A model generated the notes under the pieces. That model saw nothing but the letters and a program-made list of their open reading frames with translations, was not told the DNA's origin and searched no databases. A program made the translations under genes and the position numbers. Positions 39,625 through 50,535 of a stretch of DNA of 64,000 bases are shown here, piece after piece (position 1 is the stretch's first letter; every line of letters begins with the position of its first letter). The stretch is from Closterium sp. NIES-65 (taxonomy: Eukaryota; Streptophyta; Zygnematophyceae; Desmidiales; Closteriaceae), in the NCBI GenBank assembly GCA_948144175.1, contig CANXME010002538.1, forward strand, positions 2,199,501-2,263,500. The letters run 5' to 3'.

Positions 39625-40785
39625 ACCACTCCGCTGCTGCTGGTGGCGCTGACCACCACCGGCGCCACTCCTTTGCGCAGAGTCGTGACTCGCTCCACCA
39701 CCGCCGCTCCGCCGCCGCCACCTCCGCTGCCGCCGCGTCCGCCGCCGCCGCCTCCGCCGCCGCCGCGTCCGCCGCCGCCGCCTTCCCCGCCGCTGCCTCT
39801 GCCGCCTCCGCCGCCTCCTCCACCTCCGCCTCCTCCACCACCTCCGCCGCCTCCGCTCCCTCCGCCACCTCCACTGCCTCCGCCGCCTCCACTGCTGCCG
39901 CCGCCACCCCTGGCACCACTCTCACCACCACTCCCACTCCCTCCACCACCTCCACCACCACCTCCACCGCCCCCTCGAGCTCCTCCAGTGCCCTTGCCCC
40001 CCTTGCCCTTGCCGGTGCGGCGTCTCCCGCTCGGGGCAGACGCAGCGCCGACCGACTCAAAACCAACGGGGTCACCCGCTGCAGCAGAGGCAACAGAGGG
40101 CAAGAGGGGGGAGGGAGAACACCCCTCAAAGACGGGGGTGTGAGGGTCACCACGAGAGGCTCCTATAGTGACTATGCTCTTCTCTATCGCTAGGAGGGCC
40201 TTCTTGAGGAGGTCAACGGTGAGAGTGGTGGGGCAAACAGAGAGGAAGTGGTCCCTGACTACCCGAAGAGAGTCAGGGAGCCGGGTGACTATGTAATAGA
40301 GGGTGATGTACATGGGGGGTGGGGTTCTTGGCGCAGAACTCAGCAGGAAGCGCAGCGCGGTAGCGAGTGTCACTAGTGCGGAGGTGCGTTATAAGGCCAG
40401 CGACTGTGGGAAAGGCAGCAAGGTTAGGGAAGAGGTACGGTAGCATGAGGCGGCTCAGTGCAGCAGTAGCAGGGGAAGAGTAGCGTGCAACGAAAGCGTC
40501 GTACAAGGTGTGAGCACTCTTGTACTGGCTAAAGTGTGCACGCTCTGTGGTCGGCAAGTGGCGGCGCACAGCAAGGCGAGCAGCAGCGTCATTGGTGGCC
40601 CACTGTGAGCAAACAGTGGCGTGAGCATCAGCAGCAGGGGCGGGAGAGGCACCAGAAGTGAGGTCAAACAGGGAGAGGCCGTCTGCCCTATCGCCCTGCA
40701 GGAAAAGCTGCAGATCATCTACCCAGACCTCAAAGTCCACTGCCCGACCCTCAGCGTCAAAGGTGAGAACGCTAGGGGAAGCCAT
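39621..40785 (-). pseudogene. copia gag (C), one frameshift
   Basis: The N-terminal frame 40273-40785 starts MASPSVLTFDAEGRAVDFEV and runs to FCAKNPTP. A one-base change in the C-rich tract (about 40316-40323) shifts the frame to 39621-40373, which continues YITLYYIVTRLPDSLRVVRD, VRDHFLSVCPTTLTVDLLKK and SAPSGRRRTGKGKGGKG. About 115 residues of poly-Gly and the out-of-frame SSGVV tail follow. The break falls at the same C-run that is expanded to 16 in el1 and 22 in D. Confidence 0.85.
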
Positions 40786-40829
40786 AACAGCAGTAGGCAG
40801 GGCAGTGCAGTGGCAGAGACTGTGCTCTT

Positions 40830-41800
40830 ACCAGCTAGGTGGGGCGATTGGGCTGCTGGGCGGCTCGGCTGGTGGGCGGCTTGGCTGCACGGTGCTGGGC
40901 AACTCGGCTGTCGGGCGGCTCGGCTGCCGGGCGGCTCGGCTGCTGGGCGGCTCGGTTGCTGGGCGGCTCGGGCGGTCGGGCGGCTCAGCTGGCCTGCGGT
41001 TTGGCTGCTCGGCGCTGCGGGCGCTAGGCGGCGGGGTCGCAGGTGGTGGCGAGGTCGCATGTGGCTGCGGGGCCTAAGGTGGCGGTGGGCTGCAAGGGTT
41101 GGCGGGGCCGCGGTGGCGACGGGGCCAAAGTGGGTGACGTAGCGGGGCCGCGACGGGGCCGTAGCGGGGCCTAAGCGGGGCCGTAGCAGGGCCGACGGGG
41201 CCGAAGCGAGGCCTAAGTGGGGCCGTAGCGGGGCCGTAGCGGGGCCTAAGCGAGGCCGACGGGGCCGAAGCAGGGCCGTAGCGGGGTCGTAGCGGGGCCT
41301 AAGCGGGGCCATAGTGGGGCCGAAGCGGGGCCTAAGCGGGGCCGTAGCGGGGCCGATGGGGCCGTAGCGGGGCCGTAGCGGGGCCTAAGCGGGGCCGTAG
41401 CGGGGCCGACTGGGCCAAAGTGGGGCCGTAGCGGGGCCGACGGGGCCGTAGCGGGGCCTAAGTGGGGTCGACGGGGCCGAAGCGGGGCCTAAGCGGGGCC
41501 GTAGCGGGGCCGACGGGGCCGTAGCGGGGCCGTAGCGGGGCCGTAGCGGGGCCTAAGCGGGGCCGACGGGGCTGTAGCCGGGCCTAAGCGGGGCCGTAGC
41601 GGGGCCGACGGAGCCGAAGTGGGGCCGTAGCGGGGCCAACGGGGCCGTAGCGGGGTTGTAGCGGGGCCGTAGCGGGGCCTAAGCGGGGCCGACGGGGCTG
41701 AAGCGGGGCCTAAGCGGGGCCGTAGCGGGGCCGACGGGGCCTAAGCAGGGCCGTAGCGGGGCCGCGACGGGGCCGTAAGCGGGCTAAGCAAAGCCGTAGA
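40830..41800 (-). repeat. Minisatellite leader of C (11-bp unit)
   Basis: About 40850-41000 holds the 15-bp GGCGGCTCGGCTGCT-like array. From about 41125 to 41770 there are some fifty copies of an 11-bp unit, plus-strand GGGGCCGTAGC or GGGGCCTAAGC, with interspersed GGGGCCGAC. This is the longest and most regular array in the window. Confidence 0.85.
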
Positions 41801-41945
41801 GGGCGGCTCGAGGGGCAGTAAGGGCGACCAACAGGGGCCACTAAGGCGGCTCGAGGCGCTACTCGGGTTAGGAGCTAAGCGCGCTCCAGGCAAGGAAGGA
41901 AAAAAAAGTTCGTGGTGGGCCCTAGGCAGTATTCCCACTCGGGAA

Positions 41946-41959
41946 CCTGCTCGATACCA
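41946..41959 (-). other. PBS of C
   Basis: TGGTATCGAGCAGG on the minus strand next to the LTR. Confidence 0.85.
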
Positions 41960-42090
41960 TGACGAGAAGTGAGAATGGAATGAATGAACTATGAAACAGT
42001 TGGGTACAATACTAACCCTAATTGGGTTGTACCCCTTATGGGCTACCCCACTACAGCCTACACAAATGTATAAGCTATAATGTTCTGTTT
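41960..42090 (-). repeat. 5' LTR of C
   Basis: 131 bp, TCTCGTCA subtype, with the first bases altered (AAACAG instead of TGTCAG on the minus strand). Confidence 0.88.
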
Positions 42091-42095
42091 GGAGC

Positions 42096-43290
42096 CAGGT
42101 GCAAAACCTGTCTCACGTGCACCACACCGACTGGGTCCGACAGAACTAATAGACATGAAGAAGCAGATAGAGTATCTACTGGACAGACAACTGATCCGCC
42201 CATCCACCTGTCCCTACGGTGCACCCTCTTCACTCCAAAACTAGACGGCGGTTTACAAATGTGCATCAACTACCGCGCACTGAACAAACAGACAGTTAAA
42301 AACAAATATCCCATAACGTGCATAGACAACCTACTGGACCAACAACGTGGTGCAACAGTCTTTTTGAAGCTGCACCTACAGTCGGGTTACTGGCAGATCA
42401 AGATGGCGGACAACTCGATATACAAGACGGCGTTCAGTACCAGATACGGCTCTTACGAAAACTTAGTGATGCCGTTCGGACTCTGCAACGCACCAGCAAC
42501 GTTTCCGGCGGAGATGAGCCACATCCTATGGCCCCTGCTGGACGAGTGCATGGTGGTGTACCTGGACGACATTCTCATCTACTCCAAGAACATGAAGGAG
42601 CACGTGGAACATCTACGGAAGGTGTTCTTGCGGAAGAACAAATTCTACGTGAAGCTGTCAAAGAGCGACTTTGCCCTGAAGAAGGTGCAATTTCTCGGGC
42701 ACATGGTGAGTGCCGAGGGCGTACACGTGGACCCGCGGAAGATCGAAGCCATCAAGAAGTGAAAAGTACCAGAGAATGTGAAGAAGTTGAAGCAGTTCCT
42801 TGGCTTTGCCAGCTACTACAACAGGTTCGTGCCACATTACGCTCAGGTAGCAGCGCCACTAACCGACCTACTGAAAATGGATACGCCTTACAAATAGGAT
42901 ACTTCTCATTAGCAAGCCATGGAGCAGCTACAGATAGCACTAACTACAGTGCCAGTAATCATCCTACTGGACCTAGACAAGGACTATGTGGTGGAAGCAG
43001 ACGCTAGTGACCAAGTAGTCGGAGCAGTACTGATGCACGATCACGGACGCGGTTTGCAGCCCATCGCCTACCTCAGTAAGAAGCTACACGGAGCAGAACT
43101 GAATTATCCCATCCATGATAAGGAAACCTTGGCGATAGTCATAGCGTTCAAGGCGTGGAGGTGTTACCTAGAGGGAGCCAAGACTACAGTCTATATTGAC
43201 CACTGCAGTCTCAAATACCCTAAGTCGCAGCCGACACTCTCTCGACGACACATGCAGTTGGTGGATGACCGACACACAGGTGACACCAGT
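42096..43290 (+). pseudogene. gypsy RT and RNase H (G1)
   Basis: RT: MCINYRALNKQTVKNKYPI, HLQSGYWQIKMADNSIYKTA, VMPFGLCNAPATFPAEM, and the catalytic VVYLDDILIYSKNMKEHV. A TGA at 42760 replaces TGG (KKWE in G2), and a TAG at about 42896 also replaces TGG. RNase H: YVVEADASDQVVGAV, LNYPIHDKETLAIVIAFKAW, TVYIDHCSLKY. The frame then breaks where the integrase is deleted. Confidence 0.85.
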
Positions 43291-43624
43291 AACATTCCGC
43301 TTGCGCATACCTACTACATGGAAGCTTCACAACGCTTTCCATGTTCAGCTACTAAAACCCTACAAGGACCCCAACCAACAGTTCCAGGGACGGCAGCTAC
43401 CGCCACCACCACCTGTTCTCATATAGGATGAACCCGAGTACGAAGTGGAGCACGTTTTCACTCATCGGCGCCGCGGTGGCAGGACCCTCGAGTTCCTGAT
43501 CCGCTGGAAGGGATACGACCCCACTAAGGACATTTGGGTTGTAGAAGCTGATATGGGCAACACACGCCGTGCTCCCAAGGACTATCTTGTCAAGCAGGGT
43601 GTATCTCACGCCACACAGCTTTGA
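43291..43624 (+). pseudogene. gypsy integrase tail and chromodomain (G1)
   Basis: After the deletion the text resumes at WKLHNAFHVQLLKPYKDP, the typical end of a chromovirus integrase. A chromodomain follows at about 43430-43624 (EYEVEHVFTHRRRGGRTLEF, LIRWKGYDPTKDIWVVEADM), ending in TGA at 43622. The Y...F..RWKGY...W pattern is diagnostic. Chromodomains in chromoviruses direct integration, often to heterochromatin. A TAG after PPVLI (43427-43429) separates it from the integrase tail. Confidence 0.87.
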
Positions 43625-43634
43625 GGGGGGGACG

Positions 43635-44001
43635 TGTGAGAGTACGACGGCTTATGGGAGCTATGTTTGCTTGCCTAGACTTTGTTATGCTATTTCTAGT
43701 ATGGGTTTATTTTATGCATGCATGATTTTCTTGATTTCCTAGGCTAGGTGCTTTCCTATATTTTATTATAGTTATAGCACCGAGCTAGGTTGCGTGCACC
43801 GAATTTTGGGCTTTTCGGTTGCCACCAAATTGCCTTCTACCGAATTTGGGAAGGATCTGTCTGGGACGCTTCGCAACCCTTGGAACCTTCGCGTAACACC
43901 TGGTTACTGGGCCTTGTGTCACGCCTATATATAGCCTCGTGTTGTACCCAGGTGATCATTCAATTCAAACTCTCTTTTCTGAGCTCGATCCTAGATCCTC
44001 A
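43635..44001 (+). repeat. 3' LTR of G1
   Basis: Preceded by the PPT GAGGGGGGGACG (43623-43634). Starts TGTGAGAGTACGACGG and contains a TATA box (TATATATA at 43926-43933). It aligns along its length with the LTR of G2 (55334-55708). The end is set at ATCCTCA by comparison with G2 and is uncertain by a few bases. Confidence 0.8.
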
Positions 44002-44199
44002 CAGTTTGGGTCTGAGTCGAGGCCATTGATCTCGCTCGGTTTGTCTCGTAGCGGTTACCCTGTGTTTGATATGCCTATGGATGCTGCTTATTCTGTCACG
44101 TATAGATTTCTTGGCTTGCGTATACCTTGTTTATATCCTTTGCCTACTACTAGTGTAGGTACTTGTGCTTTTAGTGTAGGTGCTTGTGTAGTCACTAGT

Positions 44200-45750
44200 C
44201 CACCCGTGACGATTGCTGTCACATCCCTCTCCTTCACGCTGGACTCAGGCGTGTCTCGGTTTCTCTTTCACGACCACACCACTGTCACACCTCTTTCGGC
44301 TCTGGTCCGAGTTGCCCTAGCTGATCCTACTTCAAGAGCAGCAGTCGCTCGCAGCTCAACCACTCTCCTGTGCCCGCCTGTCCCTTCTGTTTCCTCACTG
44401 GTCTCTACATCCCCTCGTCCTCTTGGAACTTGGTGGGTGTTGGATACCTTCAGGACCGTAGAATCACAGTTTCTTTTCTTACATACGGGAGGACGACGAT
44501 CTGTACGGACGCTTCGACTGGGGCACTTCTTGCCACGTTCATCAAGGAGCCCCACTCAGGTCTCTTCGTTCTGCACATTGCGTCCCACTAGGTAGTAGAG
44601 TCCGGTCAGGTTTACGCGTCCCTCCAGGTAGCCGAGTCTGGTCAGGCTCCTGCGTCCCCACGGGTTGCTGTGTCGGTCTAGTTGCTGCGTTATGATCTTG
44701 CTATTCAATCTTTCACCCGACAGTCTTGTGGCACTACCACCTTGGTCACTCGTCCATCCCAAGCCTCCGCAACATGGCTAGCCAGTGTCTTGTCGCAGGT
44801 CTTCTGCGTGTCTTTGCCTCATTCCCTTGTTCGCTTGCGCTGCCTTGCAATCCTTGCGTCGAGGGTCGGCTGCGCGCCACTCCTCACTCCTCCCTTCGTC
44901 CGGCCATCGCTCCCTTCCAGACCCTCCACTTGGACATCTGGGGCACAGCCGCTCGTGCTGGGCCCGAGCGGGAGCACTTCTTTCTCGTGGTCCTTGACAA
45001 TTCTTCCAGGTACACCACGTTGTTTCCTCTTGCGAAGAAGTTTGAGGTAACTTCTACACTGATCCGGTGGTTCCTGGCCACTGAGGGCACTCGTGGTAGT
45101 TGTGTCCATTGTCCCCACTCCGAACATAGTTTCGCTCCGGCGTACTTGCTAGGTTCTGCGGCAAGCAGGGCATCACACTGCCGTGGACGCTACCTGAAGC
45201 GCCACAGCAGAATGGGCTTGGTCATGAATATCGCCCGCACCTCCATGATCCATGCCCATGTGCCCCATTTTCTGTGGCCCTACGCGGTTTGCTGCGCCAC
45301 CCACCAGCTGAACCTCTCGCCTCGTGTTTCACGACCAGGGGATTCACCGACTAGTCTTTGGACTAGTCCCCTTGTGCTACATCGGAGTTGCACGTCTGAG
45401 GCTGCGTTTGGTATATCCGTGACACATTTGCTGATAAGCTCTCGGCTCGAGCCATTCCCTGTGTCTTCCTTGGTTTCTCAAAGGACTCCTATAACTTTGC
45501 GTTTTACCACCCGCCCCTCCACCGGTTCCTATACACCCGTGACGTCCAGTTTGACGAGTCTGTGTCTTACTACACCCGGTACCTCTGTCGAGGTCTCCCA
45601 GTTCCTCCCCCTCCTCTTTTCCTCGCCCCCTCTCCTCCTCCTGTTCCCGCTCCTCCGGTACCCCAGCCCCCCCCTGGTCCTACCCCGTCAGGTTTGTCTC
45701 ACGCTACCCCTCTACCCGCAGTCGCGTGTCAGTTAGCGTCTCCCTCCCCG
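44200..45750 (+). pseudogene. copia protease-integrase remnant (E)
   Basis: Protease motif SLSFTLDSGVSRFLFHDHTT (about 44227-44290), followed by frameshifted text. Then LWHYHLGHSSIPSLRNMASQ (44726), CNPCVEGRLRATPHSS, an integrase start (LHLDIWGTAARAGPEREHFF, VVLDNSSRYTTLFPLAKKFE), and after a deletion MGLVMNIARTSMIHAHVPHF. Residues differ from the main family throughout, for example HYHLGHSSIPSL against HHRLGHPSLPRL. The catalytic D-E stretch is lost to deletion. Confidence 0.78.
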
Positions 45751-45796
45751 TAGTCCTCCTCATAGTCCCCTCAGCTACCATCGGCACTTCCGCGAA

Positions 45797-46796
45797 ATGT
45801 TATTGTGGACTCAGGGGGTGTTGGGGATGGAGGTGCTCGTTCAGGGGGTTCTTGTTTTGGGGGTGTTGGAGCTGGTGGTGCTGGCACTGGAGGTGCTGGA
45901 GCTGGAGGTTCTGGAGCTGGAGGTGCTAGAGCTGGTGATACTGGAGCTGGAGGTGCTAGCACTAGAGGTGCTAGTTCAGGAGGTGCTGGTCCTCGAGTTT
46001 CTGACCTTGGAGGTTGTGGTTCTGGAAGTGCTGGCACTGGAGGTGCTAGCTCTGAGGGGGTTGAAGCTCGAGGCACTTCTACTTTGACGCCCTCTTCGCA
46101 TCCCCACCGTCACCACACATGTTACCAGGCTGCTTCTAGGCTTGTGCAAGGAGCAGGAGAGGTTGGCGCAGAAGAGGCAGGAGCTGCAGCACCTAGACCA
46201 GCAGGAGCAGCAGTAGCGACAGCCGCAATAGCAGCTGCAGCTGCAGCAGCAACAGCCGCCGCAGCAGCCCCTTTTGCAGTAGATGTTCCCACCCATGAGT
46301 GGCCTTCGGGCCCTTGGTCTTCCCTCTTCTACTCCTGTCTGCACACTCTCTCCTGCCTTCGGACCTCCTTTTCCAACTCCGAATGCGTCACCTGCTGTTT
46401 CCTCTTCTCCTTGGTCCCCATCTCCTCTCATTGTCCCGCACTCCCGCATCCGTCCCTTTCCCCCGCGTGCTCGTCCCTCGTCTTCCTTTGACGACCTCCG
46501 CACTGCGCTCCTTTGTTCTAGTTGTCGTCGTTTTCTGCCTGCATGTGTTATCCCATCTCATCCTGAGTCGTCTCTCCCTGTCTCCTCTACTCCTTTCTCT
46601 AACTACTACCATGCTGCTCTTCCTATATTCCTGCATGTACTCACCTCTCTTATCACTGACCCTCGTTCCTCTTCGTCGTCTGTCTCGGCTTTTATTGCCG
46701 ATGTTGCTGACTTTGCTGCCACCCGCCACCTTGACTTCCCCACGCGTGTAGTGGCTGCTCTGCCTGCCCGTCCTTTGTTCTCCGGGGGTGAGTTTT
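45797..46796 (+). pseudogene. copia linker remnant (E)
   Basis: Gly/Ala-rich repeat (GAGGAGTGGAGAGGSGAGGA-like, from a 15-18-bp unit GGTGCTGGAGCTGGA, 45840-46070), then an Ala/Gln-rich stretch and text related to the pre-RT region (SLITDPRSSSSSVSAFIADV, DFAATRHLDFPTRVVAALPA, ending SGGEFC). It stops before RT. Confidence 0.65.
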
Positions 46797-47277
46797 GTTG
46801 ATTGTGTAGGTGATTGTGGTATTTTGCTCTAGCTGGTCGTGGGCTAAGGGTTTGGGCAAAATGTGCTTGCTAGACTTGTTGCGGGCTGGAATTGATCTCT
46901 AACCCAACAAGCATCAACAAACCTTTGCTATTCACCACCACACCTTTAATGTTGCTGATTTGGCACTTTGGGTTGTTGGGGATTGTTGTAGGGCGATCAA
47001 CTTGTCACTTTGCAGATCTGAACTCTTGCTGAAGCTACTTTCTTGATCGAATCCATGGCTACTTCCGTCAGGATACCCCGTCGCACTTAAATCGTGATAG
47101 CGATTGCCCTAGGTCTTCGATGAAGGCATGCGTTACCATTATGGAAATAAGAGATTAAGACCTTTCCAACTCGTGCTTGCTCATAGTTGAAGGTTACGTG
47201 AGATGCACGCAATGTTCCGTCAAAATCGGCACACTTAACCTCCTGTTACGCTCTCCAGATTCGCACACTTTATATCA
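46797..47277 (+). repeat. Probable 5' LTR of F
   Basis: The end next to the PBS is clear (ATATCA then G and TGGTATCAGAGC). The start is placed at TGTTGATTGTG because the coding similarity of E ends there; with no second LTR the boundary is unproven. Confidence 0.4.
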
Positions 47278-47333
47278 GTGGTATCAGAGCTGGTTAGGCC
47301 CACGACATTCCCTCTTTTCATGATTGGTTGGTC

Positions 47334-48246
47334 ATGGCCCAGAAATAAGATGGCCCTCCTAGATTCACCGTCTCGGATTTTTCGCTATGGCGGTTCCAGT
47401 TTACGCTTTTGCTAGGTATAAAAGACCTAGAAGGCGCTTTGGAGGGATCGGAGCGAAGACATGGAGCTGATGAAGCAGAGGCATCTGCTGGAGTGTCTAA
47501 CCAAGAGGGAGCAGGGGCTGGGGGAGCCTGTAGCTCATGTATTATTGAGGGAAGTGGAGGTGGATCAGCAGCACCGCGAACCGGAAGGCAACGACTTAGT
47601 GCGGAGGAGCTACTTAAGGCACAGGAAGCATGGGACCGCAAGGACAAGAAAGCGTTCTAGTACCTGTGTTGGGCTTTGGAAGGTCAAATAGAGCCCCTAA
47701 AGATGCTGATTGACCTGAAGGGGAAGCAAGGAGCAGCTGCCCAAGCATGGAAGAGAGTTCAAGATCGACATTTGCAAAAAGGGTTGCTAAGCATACTCAC
47801 TTGGAGGAAGCGGTTCTACACCATGGAACGCAACTATGGTGATGGAGTGACCATGGTGCAGTATCTCCAGAGGGTGGATGAGTATGTGAGGGCCTTGGAG
47901 GAGTTGAACTACAAAGTATATGAGAAGGAGATTATCTACACCGCTCTCCAGGGGCTTGACCAAGAGGCGAACGAGGCCCTACTTCAGTACCTTCACCTTG
48001 AGCAGCAGAAATGTACCAAGGCCTGGATATGAGAGGTGCTGGTTTCTGATGAGGCTCGCAAGAGTGATGCTGGTAGAGGAGTTGAAGGGGGAATGGGGGC
48101 AGGTGATAGGGCTGCCTCCAAGAAGTACCATCTGCGGCAAGGAGGTGGGGGGAAGAAGAAGGTGATAGACAAGTGCCTCATCCCTGGATGCAACCGGAAG
48201 CACTCTTGGAAGGAGTGTTGGAGCCAACCAGATGGGTGGAAGCCTT
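47334..48246 (+). pseudogene. copia gag (F)
   Basis: From ATG 47334, with TAA at codon 5, TAG at 47658-47660 and TGA near 48032. It shows PPRFTVSDFSLWRFQFTLLL, the F..W..qf.l start of UBN2-type gags. Then come EAWDRKDKKAF, QAWKRVQDRHLQKGLLSIL and VTMVQYLQRVDEYVRALEEL, and a zinc knuckle CLIPGCNRKHSWKEC (C-x4-C-x3-H-x4-C) near 48175-48220. Apart from the three stops the frame is continuous to 48032, after which the frame changes. Confidence 0.82.
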
Positions 48247-49435
48247 AAGGGTGAGGAGAGGAGGATGAAGAATGGAGCATGGAACAAGAAGGGCAGCAAA
48301 GAGAAAGCAGCAGCATCGGCAACAAACGAGGACAAGAAGGGAAAGGAGGACTCATCGGATGATGGTTTCTCCTTCTTATCCTTGGAGGAGACGGCACTTG
48401 TTGGTCGTGTGTTGGCTGACCCCAATCAGCTCATTCTAGACTCTGGGGCAACCTGTGGAATGGTACCTCGGCGCGACTTCTTCATCACCTATCATTCCCT
48501 CCCACCTAACTCCAGAAATGTGATTGTGGGGAGCGGAGATACACTTCAAGCAAATGGCATTGGTACCATCACATCAAGGGGAAGGAGGGAGAGGTGCTGA
48601 ATGTGAAGGGTGTGCTTCATGTTTCTGGATTGGTAACCAACCTCCTCTCATGCTCTCAGCTTGCTTGGCAAAGATGCACCTTGACTGTGGATGGGTGCAC
48701 AGTTAGCAAGGGTGGAGCTGTGGTGATGGAGGCCAAGTTAGACAAGGGTTTATACATTGTTCGAGTGTGTATGCCTCAGGTGGAGAGGGCACATGGGGAT
48801 GAAGCTGAGGAAGCCACTTCTAGCACCCGCGGAAGGACGTGGAGCAGGTGACGGCGGATTTGCTGCACCTACGCATGGGGCATGCGGGAAAGCAACAGTT
48901 TGTGGAGTGTGTGAAGAAGGGGGAGCTGAAGGGTGTGGAGATCAAGGAGGGTGGTGGGCCGCTAAGCAAGTGCCCTGATTCCACGACCGGGAAGCTGCCA
49001 AGGACCTCTTTCCCTACCTCCACCACTAGAGCCTTCGCACCTCTTCAGTTGGTGCACACGGATGTATGTGGCCCTATGCAAACACCGGATAGGGAGAAGG
49101 GCAGCAAGTACCTCATCACCTGTCTGGATGACTACAACCGCCTCAGTTGGGTCACCTTGGTGAAACACAAGGATGAGGTGGCCAGGGTCTTCAAGCTTCG
49201 GATATGCTATGTGGAGAGGGAAGCCAGGGCCAAGGTGAAAATACTTAGGTCTGATTGGGGTGGGGAATACATGGGGAAGGATTTGGAGTCTTTCCTTGAA
49301 GACAAGGGCATCACCCACCAACTTTCAGTTGCCTACATGCCGCAGCAAAATGGGGCAGCAAAGAGGCTAAACAGGACCCTCATTGACCTTGCCCAAGCCA
49401 TGCTTGCTCGTGCGCAGCTGGACCATACTTGGTAA
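48247..49435 (+). pseudogene. copia protease and integrase (F)
   Basis: Protease: QLILDSGATCGMVPRRDFFI (about 48427-48487) and VIVGSGDTLQANGIGTI. Pre-integrase: LLHLRMGHAGKQQFVECVKK with the H..C spacing of the zinc region. Core: LVHTDVCGPMQTPDREKGSK, YLITCLDDYNRLSWVTLVKH, ILRSDWGGEYMGKDLESFLE and YMPQQNGAAKRLNRTLIDLA; in the last, the usual GIAER Glu motif reads GAAKR, so the catalytic Glu is replaced by Lys. Stop at 49433-49435. Frameshifts lie near 48595 and 48835. Confidence 0.83.
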
Positions 49436-50535
49436 GGGGCAGCAGTGCAATATGCCAACTGGGTTAAGAACAGAATGGGCAGCAAGGGGCTAGGGGGTAA
49501 GAGCACATACTTCATGTGGACCAGGAAGGTGCCTAGTGTGTCCATGGCACGAGTGTGGGCGTGCATGGTGCAGTACAAAGTGCCCGACCAGCAACGGAGG
49601 AAGCTGTATCCTAAGGCACAATGGGGCATTTTCCTTGGGGTGTTAGAGAGGAGCAAAGCTTGGATGTTGTGGAGTGTGGCGGATCAGCGGGTGGTGGAAA
49701 TCCGGGATGTGGTTTTTCACGAGGTGCTGAGCTAGAAGAGGTGGAAGGAGCATGGTGCTAGTACATTTGGGAGCTCCTTCCAGGATCCCTACACCTCGTC
49801 CATCTTTGAGGGGACATGGGAAGACCCAGGAGAGGAGGTAGAGGAGAAGCAGGAGGAACACAAGGCAGCTCCACCTCACCAAGAGGATTCCCCAACTGCT
49901 GGTTCCACCTCTGACCCTAACAAACCAGGCCATGGCCACAGCAGCCTCAACAGCAGCAGCAAGAGCAGCCGCAATAGCCACCGCAATAGCATTCACCGTC
50001 TGTTCCTGTGGGAAGATGGCAACAACTATTGCAGCAGCAGCTGTCCAAGTCACCACGGCCCCCCATGAAGAGAGTGAATTGGAAGGAGAAGCTGCAAAGT
50101 TTGGAGCAGGGGGGAGGCATCACCTGTGTACCGCACCACACGTATCTCCTCGACACCTGAAAGGTTCACACCAAGTGCACACTATGCTTGCATGCATGAT
50201 CATGAGGTGCATGATTTGGAAGAGTGCATGCTTGTGGATGCTGAGAGGGGTGAGGTTGGGCTTGATTTCTGCCTCATGGGCCAGATGCATGAGCCTAAGT
50301 CCGTCAAGGAGGCCTTGTCCCGTCCTGAGTGGGTCGAGTCCATGCGTGAGGAGCTTGAGTCTCATAGGGTATACGAATCCTTTAAGCTCGTTGATCCAGC
50401 TTGTGTGCCACCTAGAATGTCTTGAGGTGTCAATGGGTGTGGAAGTATAAGCACATGGCTGATGGGAGTATTGAGAGGCCTAAGTCCAGGTTGGTGGTCA
50501 TGGGGAACACTCAAACACGAGGTGTTCACTACCGA
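49436..50535 (+). pseudogene. copia integrase tail and RT start (F)
   Basis: VWACMVQYKVPDQQRRKLYP, AQWGIFLGVLERSKAWMLWS and VVEIRDVVFHE are the integrase C-terminal GPY-like end. Gln/Ala-rich low complexity follows. RT begins MHEPKSVKEALSRPEWVESM, then WVWKYKHMADGSIERPKSRL and VVMGNTQTRGVHY, where it is cut. The catalytic YVDD is not present. Confidence 0.8.

Larger units (their letters stand above)
34484..42090 (-). mobile_element. Copia element C, complete (7,607 bp), nested in G1
   Basis: Full element with LTRs of 132 and 131 bp differing at only a few positions, so one of the younger insertions. It is flanked by GGAAC (34479-34483) and GGAGC (42091-42095), a 5-bp duplication with one later change. 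The gypsy sequence resumes in register (EIVEE before, PGAKPVSRAP-type text after, as in G2). The outer tip of the 5' LTR is mutated: the plus strand shows CTGTTT where CTGACA is expected. Confidence 0.93.
32322..44001 (+). mobile_element. Ty3/gypsy chromovirus G1, split by element C
   Basis: Plus-strand gypsy remnant: leader and gag (32322-33285), spacer and protease (33300-34483), interruption by C (34484-42090 plus the TSD copy), RT and RNase H (42096-43290), integrase tail and chromodomain (to 43624), PPT and 3' LTR (43635-44001). The 5' LTR is absent because the left side is occupied by the B junction. The integrase core is deleted. Nearly every piece aligns with G2 (50536-55708, minus), so they are members of one family. 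Confidence 0.88.
44002..46796 (+). mobile_element. Degenerate copia element E, both ends missing
   Basis: A diverged relative of the main copia family, present from just upstream of protease to the linker before RT. No LTR, gag, RT or RNase H. It abuts the G1 LTR on the left and the F 5' region on the right, so the junctions are deletions or old insertions. Confidence 0.72.
46797..50535 (+). mobile_element. Copia element F, a separate lineage, truncated in RT
   Basis: 5' region with a perfect PBS (TGGTATCAGAGC at 47279-47290), then gag with a zinc knuckle, protease, integrase and the first part of RT. It ends abruptly at about 50535 against gypsy G2. No (GGN)n tract and no minisatellite leader, so it is unrelated to the main family at the sequence level. 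Codon usage is less GC-biased. Confidence 0.85.

Noticed and set aside
39643-40143. Poly-proline frames antisense to gag (also 30004-30598 and 10952-11260)
   Set aside because: Mirror image of the (GGN)n poly-Gly tract of gag on the opposite strand.
41090-41770. Regular short repeats that might suggest a CRISPR-like array
   Set aside because: Contiguous 11-bp minisatellite with no unique spacers, inside a eukaryotic retrotransposon leader.
43790-44595. Frames at 43790-44029 and 43939-44595 as one gene over the G1 LTR
   Set aside because: The LTR part is non-coding; only the 3' half is the protease remnant of E.
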